Source of the DNA: an uncultured Erysipelotrichaceae bacterium
GTDB taxonomy: Bacteria > Bacillota_I > Bacilli_A > RF39 > UBA660
Assembly: GCA_902766815.1 (NCBI GenBank)
Contig: CACXEZ010000164.1
Location: forward strand, 1-10,499
Reading direction: 5' to 3'
Length of the DNA: 10,499 nt
Positions 1-6,479 of the stretch are shown here, one piece after another (the first letter of the stretch is position 1; each line of letters starts with the position of its first letter). The position numbers were made by a program, and so were the translations under genes. The notes below the pieces were generated by a model that was given only the letters and a program-made list of their open reading frames with translations, was not told where the DNA came from and did not search any database.

Positions 1-157
1 ATAAACTTTGAATAATTTGAAACCCACTACCTAAAGGATCACTCCAAGGATTTAAAAAAGATACAATTCTCTTCATTCGATAAGGTGCCACAACAATAAG
101 TCCTACCACACCAAGAAGTCCCAAAAATCCAATCTTAACAAAAAATCCCATAGGAAC
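1..157 (-). pseudogene. ftsW: Downstream part of ftsW after the in-frame stop (continues past window edge)
   Basis: Immediately after the TGA at 158-160 the same frame stays open to the window edge for about 52 codons. It reads as normal SEDS-family sequence: [11 protein letters not shown], then a hydrophobic helix, then [15 protein letters not shown] and [13 protein letters not shown]. The R-x-x-R-x-x-x-F-L-x-P-W and GSGFQ blocks are typical of the second half of FtsW/RodA/SpoVE. No frameshift is needed, so only one codon separates this from the upstream half. It has no start of its own with a Shine-Dalgarno site. It is either the untranslated tail of a nonsense-mutated gene or, if the TGA is a base-call error, simply the continuation of a normal ftsW. 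Confidence 0.8.
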
Positions 158-691
158 TCAACTAATAAAAAGAAGAACAACAATAGATACAACAATAATA
201 ACTCCAGTACCAAAATCCGGTTGTAACATAATAAGACCAAAGATTAAGAATAAAGAACCCAATATTGGCAATACTCCCCTTTTAATATCTTTCAAATCCT
301 TTTCATTATAAGCCAAATATTTAGAAGCAAAAATAATCATTCCAAGTTTAGTAAATTCACTAGGTTGAATTCCAAAACCTCCAATTCCAAACCAACTACG
401 TGATCCATTTCTAACACTACCTATTCCAGGAATTAAAACTAAAATTAAAAGTATAAAACAAACTCCAAAAATAAGATTAGCTTTATTTAAATACTTGGTA
501 TAGGGAACTTTTAACATCATATACATCACCATATAACCGACAATCAAAAAGATTCCTTGCGTTTTTACAAACTTATAAGCATCTCCAAACTTATATTCTG
601 CCCATACATAAGAAGCAGAATAAATCATTAATAATCCAAATAAAGATATAACAATAATTCCAAATAATAATAACCAGTCTACTTTTCTCAT
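158..691 (-). CDS. ftsW: FtsW/SpoVE-family SEDS peptidoglycan polymerase, N-terminal half ending at an internal TGA
   Basis: SEDS proteins are multi-pass membrane glycosyltransferases that polymerise lipid II with a class B PBP partner during division or spore cortex synthesis. The start is placed at the ATG at 691 (MRKVDWLLL) because AGGAG lies 7 bases upstream; the open frame extends to 769, but that part overlaps mraY and lacks family similarity. The 177 residues hold several hydrophobic helices (about 6-26, 44-60, 72-90, 115-125, 140-157, 163-176), the block SRSWFGIGGFGIQPSEFTKLG (about 97-117) and QPDFGTG (157-163). Full-length relatives have about 360-400 residues, so this is under half. 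The frame stops at a TGA where homologues such as SpoVE carry Gly (FVAGAR; here FIS-stop-VPM), which fits a GGA-to-TGA change. It lies 61 bases after mraY and is probably cotranscribed with it. Confidence 0.88.
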   Translation of the reverse strand: MRKVDWLLLFGIIVISLFGLLMIYSASYVWAEYKFGDAYKFVKTQGIFLIVGYMVMYMMLKVPYTKYLNKANLIFGVCFILLILVLIPGIGSVRNGSRSWFGIGGFGIQPSEFTKLGMIIFASKYLAYNEKDLKDIKRGVLPILGSLFLIFGLIMLQPDFGTGVIIVVSIVVLLFIS

Positions 692-752
692 CTTTCTTCT
701 CCTATCTAATTCATTATATGAAATAAATGATAAAAAAGAAAAAAAGCTTATA

Positions 753-1745
753 TCAAAGCCATACTCCATAAATTAGAGCAATCAGACTTAAAATAAAGCC
801 ACCAATCCAAAATAACTTTACAATATCTCCCTCACTCCAGCCCAATCTTTCAAAATGATGATGGATAGGAGTCATAAGAAATACTCTTCTTTTAAATACT
901 ACCACAGAAAATATTTGAATAATAACCGACAATGTTTCAAGAACAAAGATACCTCCAATAACCGCTAAAGAAAATTCGTGTGAAGTAAGTATAGCCACTG
1001 TCGCTAAAGTAGCACCTAACGACAAACTGCCTGTATCTCCCATAAACACTTTAGCTGGGTGAGAATTATATACCAAAAATCCCATAATACAACCAACTAA
1101 AACAAAACAAAAGATTCCAATATCTTGATATCCACTAATCCAATTACTCCCCCATGCAATCAATCCATAAGCAAGAAAAGCAATAGCTGATAACCCACCA
1201 GATAATCCATCTAAACCATCCGTAAGATTTACTGCATTAGAAGTACCTACTAGTAAAAACAAGATAAATAATCCATAAAACCAATTTAAATTCCATTCTA
1301 AATTAAAGAAAGTAACCCTCAGTACAGAATCCCCAGCCCCAAACTGTCTAAATAAAATATAAAAAACTAATGCTACCAAAAATTGCAAAAACAATTTTTG
1401 GAGTTGCGTAAGCCCTTTATTAGTATTATTCTTTAAACTAATATAATCATCCAAAAAACCTATCATCGAATAACTAATCATAACAAACAAAATAATAAAG
1501 AGATTAACAGAATATTCCATCTTTCCAGTTAATAGTAAAAGCAATGTAGTAATCAAACAAGGAATAATAAAGATAAAACCGCCCATAGTAGGAGTACCAG
1601 CTTTTTTCTTATGAGCCTCTACATAAACATTAATCCTTTGTCCAGCTTTTATTTTCTTTAAAATTGGAATTAAAAGAATACCAAAAATTGTTGATATGAT
1701 AAAACCTATCATCAAAGCGAATAATGATTTTGTTAATACTAACAT
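753..1745 (-). CDS. mraY: Phospho-N-acetylmuramoyl-pentapeptide-transferase MraY
   Basis: MraY transfers phospho-MurNAc-pentapeptide from UDP to undecaprenyl phosphate, forming lipid I at the inner face of the membrane. It is complete at 330 residues (family about 320-360) with around ten hydrophobic segments. Visible family motifs are AHKKKAGTPTMGG (44-56), the DD pair at 99-100 in FLDDY, NLTDGLDGL (173-181, catalytic Asp region), HPAKVFMGDTGSLSLG (229-244, D237) and MTPIHHHFE (291-299, the His triplet). The ATG at 1745 has only a weak upstream GAAG-type Shine-Dalgarno. A terminator (1841-1866) and a promoter (-35 TTTACA, -10 TATAAT) lie upstream, so mraY has its own transcription start and does not depend on the broken PBP gene. 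It ends at TGA. In most Bacillota murD would lie between mraY and the SEDS gene; here ftsW follows directly. Confidence 0.96.
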   Translation of the reverse strand: MLVLTKSLFALMIGFIISTIFGILLIPILKKIKAGQRINVYVEAHKKKAGTPTMGGFIFIIPCLITTLLLLLTGKMEYSVNLFIILFVMISYSMIGFLDDYISLKNNTNKGLTQLQKLFLQFLVALVFYILFRQFGAGDSVLRVTFFNLEWNLNWFYGLFILFLLVGTSNAVNLTDGLDGLSGGLSAIAFLAYGLIAWGSNWISGYQDIGIFCFVLVGCIMGFLVYNSHPAKVFMGDTGSLSLGATLATVAILTSHEFSLAVIGGIFVLETLSVIIQIFSVVVFKRRVFLMTPIHHHFERLGWSEGDIVKLFWIGGFILSLIALIYGVWL

Positions 1746-1805
1746 TTCTTCACACCCATTTCTTCTACTAAAATTATATCATAAAAATCCTTAAAAATTC
1801 TAAAT

Positions 1806-1835
1806 ATTATAGTAACTTTACAAAGTAGTTGTAAA
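1806..1835 (-). promoter_or_regulatory. Probable sigma-A-type promoter of mraY
   Basis: Read on the minus strand, TTTACA (1830-1835) is followed after 18 bases by TATAAT (1806-1811), just downstream of the terminator at 1841-1866 and about 60 bases before the mraY ATG. A second TATAAT (1773-1778) lies closer to the gene but has no convincing -35. Consensus matching only. Confidence 0.55.
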
Positions 1836-1840
1836 CCAAA

Positions 1841-1866
1841 CAAAAAGATAGTATTACAACTATCTT
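1841..1866 (-). terminator. Intrinsic terminator after the ABC exporter remnant
   Basis: AAGATAG (1845-1851) and CTATCTT (1860-1866) form a 7-bp stem with an 8-base loop, followed on the minus strand by TTTTTG. The stem overlaps the TAA of the ABC pseudogene (1865-1867), the normal place for that gene's terminator. It separates the PBP/ABC unit from mraY. Confidence 0.7.
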
Positions 1867-2173
1867 ATGAATTTAAAGATTCTTTAGTATATAAATCTTG
1901 ATAAATTTTACTTGTCTTCAATAATTTATCATGTGTACCAAATGCTACTACCTGTTCATGAGCCACTACATAATGATATCAGTATTATTAATAATCCTAT
2001 TAATAATCTCCTCAGAAGTATATTTTTCAAAAGCTACTGGCAACAAAGTCAAATTTCCAAATAAATATTTCTGCAATACTAGAAAGAAGAATAAGTATAC
2101 TTGCAATAATAAGAAATTTCTTATCATTATCAATTAATTTTATTAGAGGTTCAAATTGTTTTAAATTTTTCAT
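1865..2173 (-). pseudogene. Remnant of an ABC exporter (TM-domain start fused to ATPase C-terminus by internal deletion)
   Basis: The 5' end is well formed: GGAGGTG, 6 bases, then ATG (2173) encoding MKNLKQFEPLIKLIDNDKKF followed by a hydrophobic helix (LIIASILILLSSIAEIFI). This looks like the first transmembrane helix of a type IV (exporter-type) ABC half-transporter. That frame stops at 2027. The last roughly 105 bases, in another frame, encode QVVAFGTHDKLL, then KIYQDLYTKES and TAA (1865-1867), which is the usual extreme C-terminus of an exporter ATPase after the H-loop. Walker A, Walker B and the signature motif are all missing. A half-transporter has about 570-600 residues, so nearly 500 codons are gone, with at least one frameshift. 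It cannot act as a transporter. Its promoter-like -10, ribosome site and terminator survive, which suggests a recent deletion. Confidence 0.75.
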
Positions 2174-2203
2174 CACTTGCACCTCCATAACAAGATACAT
2201 GCT

Positions 2204-2209
2204 ATTATA
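2204..2209 (-). promoter_or_regulatory. Candidate -10 box upstream of the ABC remnant
   Basis: A perfect TATAAT on the minus strand lies about 31 bases before the ATG at 2173 in the short gap after the PBP stop codon. TATTGT 17 bases upstream is a poor -35 match, so the promoter is only plausible. Confidence 0.35.
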
Positions 2210-2258
2210 ATTCCCATAATTTATCAACAATAAACTAACATATCTAAATAACATTTCC

Positions 2259-3299
2259 CTATCCAAGCATTAATCTCACAACAGATCCAACAGGAACATT
2301 ACTACCTGCAAAAGGTGACATAGACACTATTTTATCCCCACTACCAGAATATTCTACATCAAAGTCTTTTAAATACGTTCTAGCAACTTTAACATCCATA
2401 CCCACCACATCAGGAACATCAACATACTTAACGTCAAAATAGCGATATTCTTTAGTAAGACCTTCAGACCTTTTCTCAATTTCTAAAGCAGGAATAACAT
2501 CTTCTAAAATATTTCTAGCAATGGGAGCTGCGACAGTTCCACCATAAGCAGTAATCCCTTTAGGATTGTCAATAGCCACATACACAACTACCTTTGGATC
2601 ATCTGCAGGCATAAATCCCATAAAAGAAGTGATATAATTACCTACCATATAAACACCATTACTAACCTTTTGTGCAGTACCAGTCTTACCACCAACACGA
2701 TAACCATCAATATAAGCATTTCTACCACTACCTAATGCTACTACACTTTCTAAAGCATATCTTACCTTTTCACTAGTATTTGAACTAATCACATTTCGAA
2801 CTTTTTTAGGCTCATTTTCTTGAATAATTTCTCCCGTTTCAGGCTCAATTAATCTTTTTACAATATAAGGTTGGTATAACGTACCACCATTAATAGCAGC
2901 ACTAACAGCAGTAACTTGCTGAATAGCCGTAACACTAACTCCTTGACCAAAAGCTGTCGTCGCAAGTTCTACAGGACCAACTCTATCTAAAGAAAATAAT
3001 ATTCCACTCCCTTCCCCATTTAAATCAACACCAGTTTTTTTCCCAAAACCAAATTTATCAATATAATCAAATAGTTTCTCTTTACCAAGCCTTCTCCCCA
3101 ATTCAACAAATCCCGGATTACAAGAATTTTGTACTACCTGTAAAAACGTTTGTGCCCCATGTCCTCCTCTTTTCCAACATTTAATTCTTGCTCCATCTAC
3201 ATTAACTGAACCACCATCATAAAAAGTATCTTTTTCTAAATCAACAACCCCCTCCTCTAAAGAAGCAGATAAAGTTACAATTTTAAAAGTACCTACCAT
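2259..3299 (-). CDS. C-terminal fragment of an interrupted SpoVD/FtsI-type penicillin-binding protein (transpeptidase core + PASTA)
   Basis: This is the 3' half of a class B PBP, which crosslinks peptidoglycan outside the membrane. In fragment numbering it contains GTFKIVT (3-9), SCN (59-61, the SxN motif), KTGTAQ (205-210, the KTG motif) and one C-terminal PASTA domain (about 292-346, VPDVVGM and ending in VRLMLG). The nucleophile serine is absent: the first residues are MVGTFK, where the intact gene would read GSTFK. The ATG and first two codons come from the inserted element; no Shine-Dalgarno precedes it, and the kinase terminator lies just upstream, so expression is likely poor. It also lacks the signal anchor, so any product would stay in the cytosol. 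Joined to the fragment at 6480-7397 after excision it gives a 636-residue protein, close to SpoVD of Bacillus subtilis (about 646, one PASTA). Confidence 0.92.
   Translation of the reverse strand: MVGTFKIVTLSASLEEGVVDLEKDTFYDGGSVNVDGARIKCWKRGGHGAQTFLQVVQNSCNPGFVELGRRLGKEKLFDYIDKFGFGKKTGVDLNGEGSGILFSLDRVGPVELATTAFGQGVSVTAIQQVTAVSAAINGGTLYQPYIVKRLIEPETGEIIQENEPKKVRNVISSNTSEKVRYALESVVALGSGRNAYIDGYRVGGKTGTAQKVSNGVYMVGNYITSFMGFMPADDPKVVVYVAIDNPKGITAYGGTVAAPIARNILEDVIPALEIEKRSEGLTKEYRYFDVKYVDVPDVVGMDVKVARTYLKDFDVEYSGSGDKIVSMSPFAGSNVPVGSVVRLMLG
3273..3292 (-). repeat. Element-host junction (att site) at the C-terminal PBP side
   Basis: The 20-bp block AGTTACAATTTTAAAAGTAC (plus strand) matches the block at 6501-6520 at 19 of 20 positions; the difference is T at 3281 versus C at 6509. 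The identical core shared up to the element boundary is TTTAAAAGTAC (3282-3292). On the coding strand it reads GTACTTTTAAA, the codons for T-F-K of the PBP active site. Sequence beyond 3292 belongs to the element and sequence below 3282 to the host gene. Confidence 0.8.
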
Positions 3300-3309
3300 T
3301 TTGACACAT

Positions 3310-3332
3310 AAAAAAAGAAGATTTTATTCTTC
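3310..3332 (-). terminator. Weak intrinsic terminator at the end of the kinase gene
   Basis: GAAGA (3328-3332 on the minus strand) pairs with TCTTC (3317-3321) around a 6-base loop that contains part of the kinase TAA stop, followed by seven T residues (3310-3316). The stem is only 5 bp with two G-C pairs, so termination may be partial and some transcripts could run into the PBP C-terminal fragment. Confidence 0.45.
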
Positions 3333-4514
3333 TTCAATTAACTCTTTCAATTTATTAATTTGTCTATTTAGTAATACACATAATCTATTTATTCTTGTAT
3401 CAGAATATTTAGTTAAATGTTGATACTTGTGAAGTAATTCATCAAACCAATCAACGATTCCATCTAATTTAGTAATATCAATTCTTTTAATATCTTTAAC
3501 AACATGAATAATTTCATTAAATGGCAGAACCTCATAGAAAAATCTTCCCTCACCAGAAATATGTAATTCTTCTTCATCATAATATTCGATATTTAATGCT
3601 TGTCCATTATCAAATATAGGGGCCACGTCTATCCATTTTAGAGTATTAACATCTCTTATAATACCAAAATTATTCAAATGTCTATCTTCATTCATGATAA
3701 GAAAATCTAAAATAAACATATTCTCTAATTTTTCTCTAGCATTATTTATACCATTGTCCTCAAGTATTTTAATATATTCTTCATAATCATTTATATTATT
3801 ATGTCTTTCCATATTATTTCTTATTTGAGAACAAGTAATAAGTTCTGTATCTTTATTTATGAAACATGGACATTTAGATACAACTGTATCTTTATAAGTA
3901 CCTATTGTATATTCTACATGATTAAAGCCTAGTCTTTTGCAAATCTCACTAGCAAGAACTTCGTTAAATGGTTGTAATGTTTCGTTTTTATAACCACCCT
4001 TTAATAAATATCTAATATTATTTTCAATTATCCAGGCTTTCTTAAGCATTCCATCAGTTGTATTATTTGGAGTTTTTAAAGATTCTTCTTTAACTATTGT
4101 TTTACTATTTTTAGATAAAGAAGCCTCCATAAATTCGACATAATCAAAATCATTATCAAAAAAATTTATATCATCATATTTAATATCACTATTAAATGGC
4201 TTTAACCAATATTGGTCTGATAATGATAATCCAAATGCTTTATCTAAAAGTTCACTTGGTGTTGTAATATCAAGTCGAGATAATAATAAATCTAATTTAT
4301 CTCTCCAAGAAGGTATTCCTCTTCCTTTAAACCAGTCTGACAAATTTGTTCTAAAAGGGGTATCATTAATATCATTTTCAATATAAAAACTTTTTAAAAT
4401 ATATGGTGCATAATCTACATTGTATACATCTATTATACTTGTAAATACTCCAGTAGCAGAATCATATTCTGCACATAACACTTCTGTATTTTTATTCATT
4501 AAAACAACTTTCAT
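3324..4514 (-). CDS. Solitary HipA/CtkA-like Ser/Thr kinase carried by the element
   Basis: This is a 396-residue protein whose C-terminal two thirds look like the HipA-type protein kinase fold. Visible parts are a Thr/Asn-rich loop before DGMLKKAW (151-161, likely the nucleotide loop), LLKGG with K172 as the probable ATP-contacting lysine, NEVLASE (184-190), the catalytic segment MNEDRHLNNFG (274-284; D277 catalytic and N282 metal-binding by analogy) and PIFDNG (299-304; D302 as the DFG-type metal Asp). The N-terminal 130 residues are less recognisable. No HipB-type DNA-binding antitoxin gene is next to it, so a classic hipBA toxin-antitoxin reading is not supported; single-gene relatives of this type are known. 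It has a strong Shine-Dalgarno (AAGGAGGT at 4522-4529) and its own promoter. The target is unknown. It may be cargo affecting host growth or stress, a defence factor, or an influence on element excision. Confidence 0.75.
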   Translation of the reverse strand: MKVVLMNKNTEVLCAEYDSATGVFTSIIDVYNVDYAPYILKSFYIENDINDTPFRTNLSDWFKGRGIPSWRDKLDLLLSRLDITTPSELLDKAFGLSLSDQYWLKPFNSDIKYDDINFFDNDFDYVEFMEASLSKNSKTIVKEESLKTPNNTTDGMLKKAWIIENNIRYLLKGGYKNETLQPFNEVLASEICKRLGFNHVEYTIGTYKDTVVSKCPCFINKDTELITCSQIRNNMERHNNINDYEEYIKILEDNGINNAREKLENMFILDFLIMNEDRHLNNFGIIRDVNTLKWIDVAPIFDNGQALNIEYYDEEELHISGEGRFFYEVLPFNEIIHVVKDIKRIDITKLDGIVDWFDELLHKYQHLTKYSDTRINRLCVLLNRQINKLKELIEEE

Positions 4515-4540
4515 TTTTAATACCTCCTTTTTGTATTAAT

Positions 4541-4569
4541 ATTATATCAAAATTAAGAAAAACTTACAA
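4541..4569 (-). promoter_or_regulatory. Promoter of the kinase gene, -35 box inside the recombinase terminator
   Basis: On the minus strand TTGTAA (4564-4569) is followed by exactly 17 bases and TATAAT (4541-4546). A start about 7 bases later leaves a leader of roughly 20 bases containing AAGGAGGT before the kinase ATG at 4514. The -35 lies within the second arm of the hairpin at 4563-4592, so terminator and promoter overlap. Confidence 0.65.
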
Positions 4570-4592
4570 TGTTTCTATATAAACATTGTAAG
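4558..4592 (-). terminator. Intrinsic terminator of the serine recombinase gene
   Basis: A perfect 12-bp inverted repeat (4563-4574 and 4581-4592, arm CTTACAATGTTT) encloses a 6-base loop and is followed on the minus strand by TTTTTCTT. The recombinase TAA (4564-4566) lies in the 3' arm. The plus-strand side lacks a T-run, so it acts for minus-strand transcription. It isolates the recombinase from the kinase gene. Confidence 0.8.
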
Positions 4593-6294
4593 TAAATTTA
4601 TTAGTTTTTCTATCTTTTCTTAATACTTCAATGCTATCAATTTTTTGATTTTCTAAATACAATAAATCATTTTCTAATGGCCCATTAATATGTTTAGCGC
4701 CTTTTGTTTTTTTCTTTTCTTTGCCTAATAAGTTAAGATAAATATCCATTTTGATATTATATCTATCATTATCTATTTTAGATATAATAATTTCATCTAC
4801 AAATTTTCTAATAAAATCTTCAAGTAGTCCACCATTTATTTCCTCTTCAATAGATTTAGATAGTTTTTCTATATTATTTTGATTTGATGATACTAAATTC
4901 TTTTGAAATATTAATTCTTGTTTTTGAAACATAAGTTCTTTTATTCTTTCTTCATATTGTTTAAATTGCATTTTTAAACTTTCTTTATTAATATCACCAT
5001 TAAATACTAAATCTAAAGCATATGTTTTCTTTTCTTCAATTCTTTTTAATTCTTCATATACTTCTTTTATTTCATCATCATATTTACTATTATCAAGAGT
5101 ATTTTGGTATAGTTTTAACATACTATCAATAATTATACTTTTTTCTAAAATGATAGCATTCATAATATTTTTCATTATATTGTATAAATCTTTTTCAGCA
5201 ATAATTGGAGAAATACATGCATCTAATCTATATTGTAAATACATACTACAACTCCACGTAGGTCTATTCTTTTTTCTACTTCCATGTGATCTTTGAAAAT
5301 TTGTATTATGTTCACTGCAATATATTTTTGCCGAAAAAGGATATTTTAATCCACCATTAAAACAAATGTTATTTAAATTATTTTTAGTTCTTGCTTCTAA
5401 TATTTCATTTGCTTTTTCCCAAAGTTCTACAGACACAATAGGTGGAATAATATCATTACTACACTTATAAATAATTTGATTTTCTTTATCAATTTTAATT
5501 CTTTTCTTAGTTCTATAATCCATCACTTCACTTGTTTTGCCTCGATAAAATCCCTTATACTTAGGATTTTCAATTATTCTTTTTAATGTATCCTTATCAT
5601 ATAAATTCCCTTTTTTATTAAAATAACCTAAAGAAGATAATTTTTTTGATAATTTATAAAAACCATATTCTCCTGATGAATATAACTCAAATACTTTTTT
5701 TATAAATTTTGCTTCTTTTGGAACAATTATCAATTTACACTTATCTTTTTTATATCCAATAATATTACTTGATCCAAGTACATGTCCTTTTTTTATTGCT
5801 TCTTTATGTCCAAATTTAACACGAGAAGAAAGTTTTCGTGATTCATCTTGGGCAAGATTAAACATTATATTTAAAATTAATTCAGAATTTGAGTCAAATG
5901 TATTTAAATTCTGATTTTCAAAATATATTCCTACATTTGCTTCTTTTAATATTCTAATATAATGAATACTATCTTCAAGATCTCTTGCAAACCTCGATAC
6001 TTCTTTAGTAATAATCAAATCAAATTTTCCTGCCTTTGCATCTTCAATCATTTCTTGAAATGATTTTCTTTTTTCTACTCTTACTCCCGATATACCTTCA
6101 TCAATATATCCCTTAATATATGTCCAATCTTCTTTAGATTTAATATAGTTTTCATAATAACTTAATTGATTTTCTAGTGAATTTAACTGAACATCACTAT
6201 CTGTTGAAACTCTTGCATAAAAACATACCCTTAAAGGAAGATTATATATTTTTTCACCACCCATTATTTTTTTAGATACCTCTATAAAATTCAT
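4564..6294 (-). CDS. Large serine recombinase (site-specific integrase/excisionase of the element)
   Basis: This 576-residue protein has the order of a large serine recombinase. The resolvase catalytic domain spans about 20-165, with YARVSTD (26-32, nucleophile S30), DEGISG (65-70) and ITKEVSRFARD (95-105). A recombinase domain spans about 170-305 (IIGYKKDK; NPKYKGFYRGK at 243-253). A zinc-ribbon-like stretch with C326, H329, C349 and C360 follows, then a charged coiled-coil region (about 405-470). Length and domains look complete. Such enzymes make a 2-bp staggered break through a phosphoserine link and integrate at a single att site; excision usually needs a directionality factor. The ATG at 6294 has GAAGG 5 bases upstream. 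It follows the SHOCT-like ORF by 16 bases and is probably cotranscribed with it. I see no terminator between the PBP N-terminal fragment and this operon, so read-through from the host promoter could drive it. Confidence 0.95.
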   Translation of the reverse strand: MNFIEVSKKIMGGEKIYNLPLRVCFYARVSTDSDVQLNSLENQLSYYENYIKSKEDWTYIKGYIDEGISGVRVEKRKSFQEMIEDAKAGKFDLIITKEVSRFARDLEDSIHYIRILKEANVGIYFENQNLNTFDSNSELILNIMFNLAQDESRKLSSRVKFGHKEAIKKGHVLGSSNIIGYKKDKCKLIIVPKEAKFIKKVFELYSSGEYGFYKLSKKLSSLGYFNKKGNLYDKDTLKRIIENPKYKGFYRGKTSEVMDYRTKKRIKIDKENQIIYKCSNDIIPPIVSVELWEKANEILEARTKNNLNNICFNGGLKYPFSAKIYCSEHNTNFQRSHGSRKKNRPTWSCSMYLQYRLDACISPIIAEKDLYNIMKNIMNAIILEKSIIIDSMLKLYQNTLDNSKYDDEIKEVYEELKRIEEKKTYALDLVFNGDINKESLKMQFKQYEERIKELMFQKQELIFQKNLVSSNQNNIEKLSKSIEEEINGGLLEDFIRKFVDEIIISKIDNDRYNIKMDIYLNLLGKEKKKTKGAKHINGPLENDLLYLENQKIDSIEVLRKDRKTNKFTYNVYIETL

Positions 6295-6310
6295 AAATAC
6301 CTTCTTTCTA

Positions 6311-6445
6311 TTATAAACATTTTAATTCTTTTAGAAGTATTTCATTAACTTTTATAAAAGTATTTTCATCAATAATATTTCTTTTATATAAATTTTTATT
6401 AATTATTATTTTTATATTAATTTTAAAAATCTTATCATTAATCAT
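6311..6445 (-). CDS. Small SHOCT-like protein upstream of the recombinase (44 aa)
   Basis: This short frame sits between the PBP stop and the recombinase. The ATG at 6445 has GGTGA 5 bases upstream; an in-frame ATG at 6451 overlaps that site and would add two residues. The product begins MINDKIFKINIKI and ends with LYKRNIIDENTF then KVNEILLKEL. The pattern L-x-x-x-x-I-I-D-E-x-x-F-x-x-x-x-x-x-L-L resembles the SHOCT short C-terminal domain (consensus like L-x-x-x-G-I-I-T-x-E-E-F-x-x-x-K-x-x-L-L), although Gly is Asn here. From family knowledge, small SHOCT proteins are common beside serine recombinases in mobile elements of Clostridia and Bacilli. Its role is unknown; a recombination directionality factor or a DNA-binding regulator is possible but unproven. 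It ends 16 bases before the recombinase ATG, indicating one operon. Confidence 0.6.
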   Translation of the reverse strand: MINDKIFKINIKIIINKNLYKRNIIDENTFIKVNEILLKELKCL

Positions 6446-6479
6446 TCTCATCACCAATAAATATTACGTTAAAATTATT

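Noticed and set aside
158..160. TGA as Trp (Mycoplasma code) or Gly
   Set aside because: The Trp residues I checked use TGG, and the Xer gene ends at TGA exactly after its normal YHPRH terminus, as does MraY after 330 residues. Standard stop use fits better.
692..769. Upstream start for ftsW at 769 (26 extra residues)
   Set aside because: The extension overlaps mraY and is an unrelated F/S-rich stretch. The ATG at 691 has a good AGGAG at 7 bases and begins with the typical SEDS N-terminus.
1931..2137. Plus-strand open frame of 68 codons
   Set aside because: It lies antisense to the ABC exporter remnant, whose minus-strand reading has a ribosome site and clear family sequence. The plus frame is low-complexity and lacks a ribosome site.
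3324..4514. Classic hipBA toxin-antitoxin module
   Set aside because: No small helix-turn-helix HipB gene adjoins the kinase; its neighbours are the recombinase and the PBP fragment.
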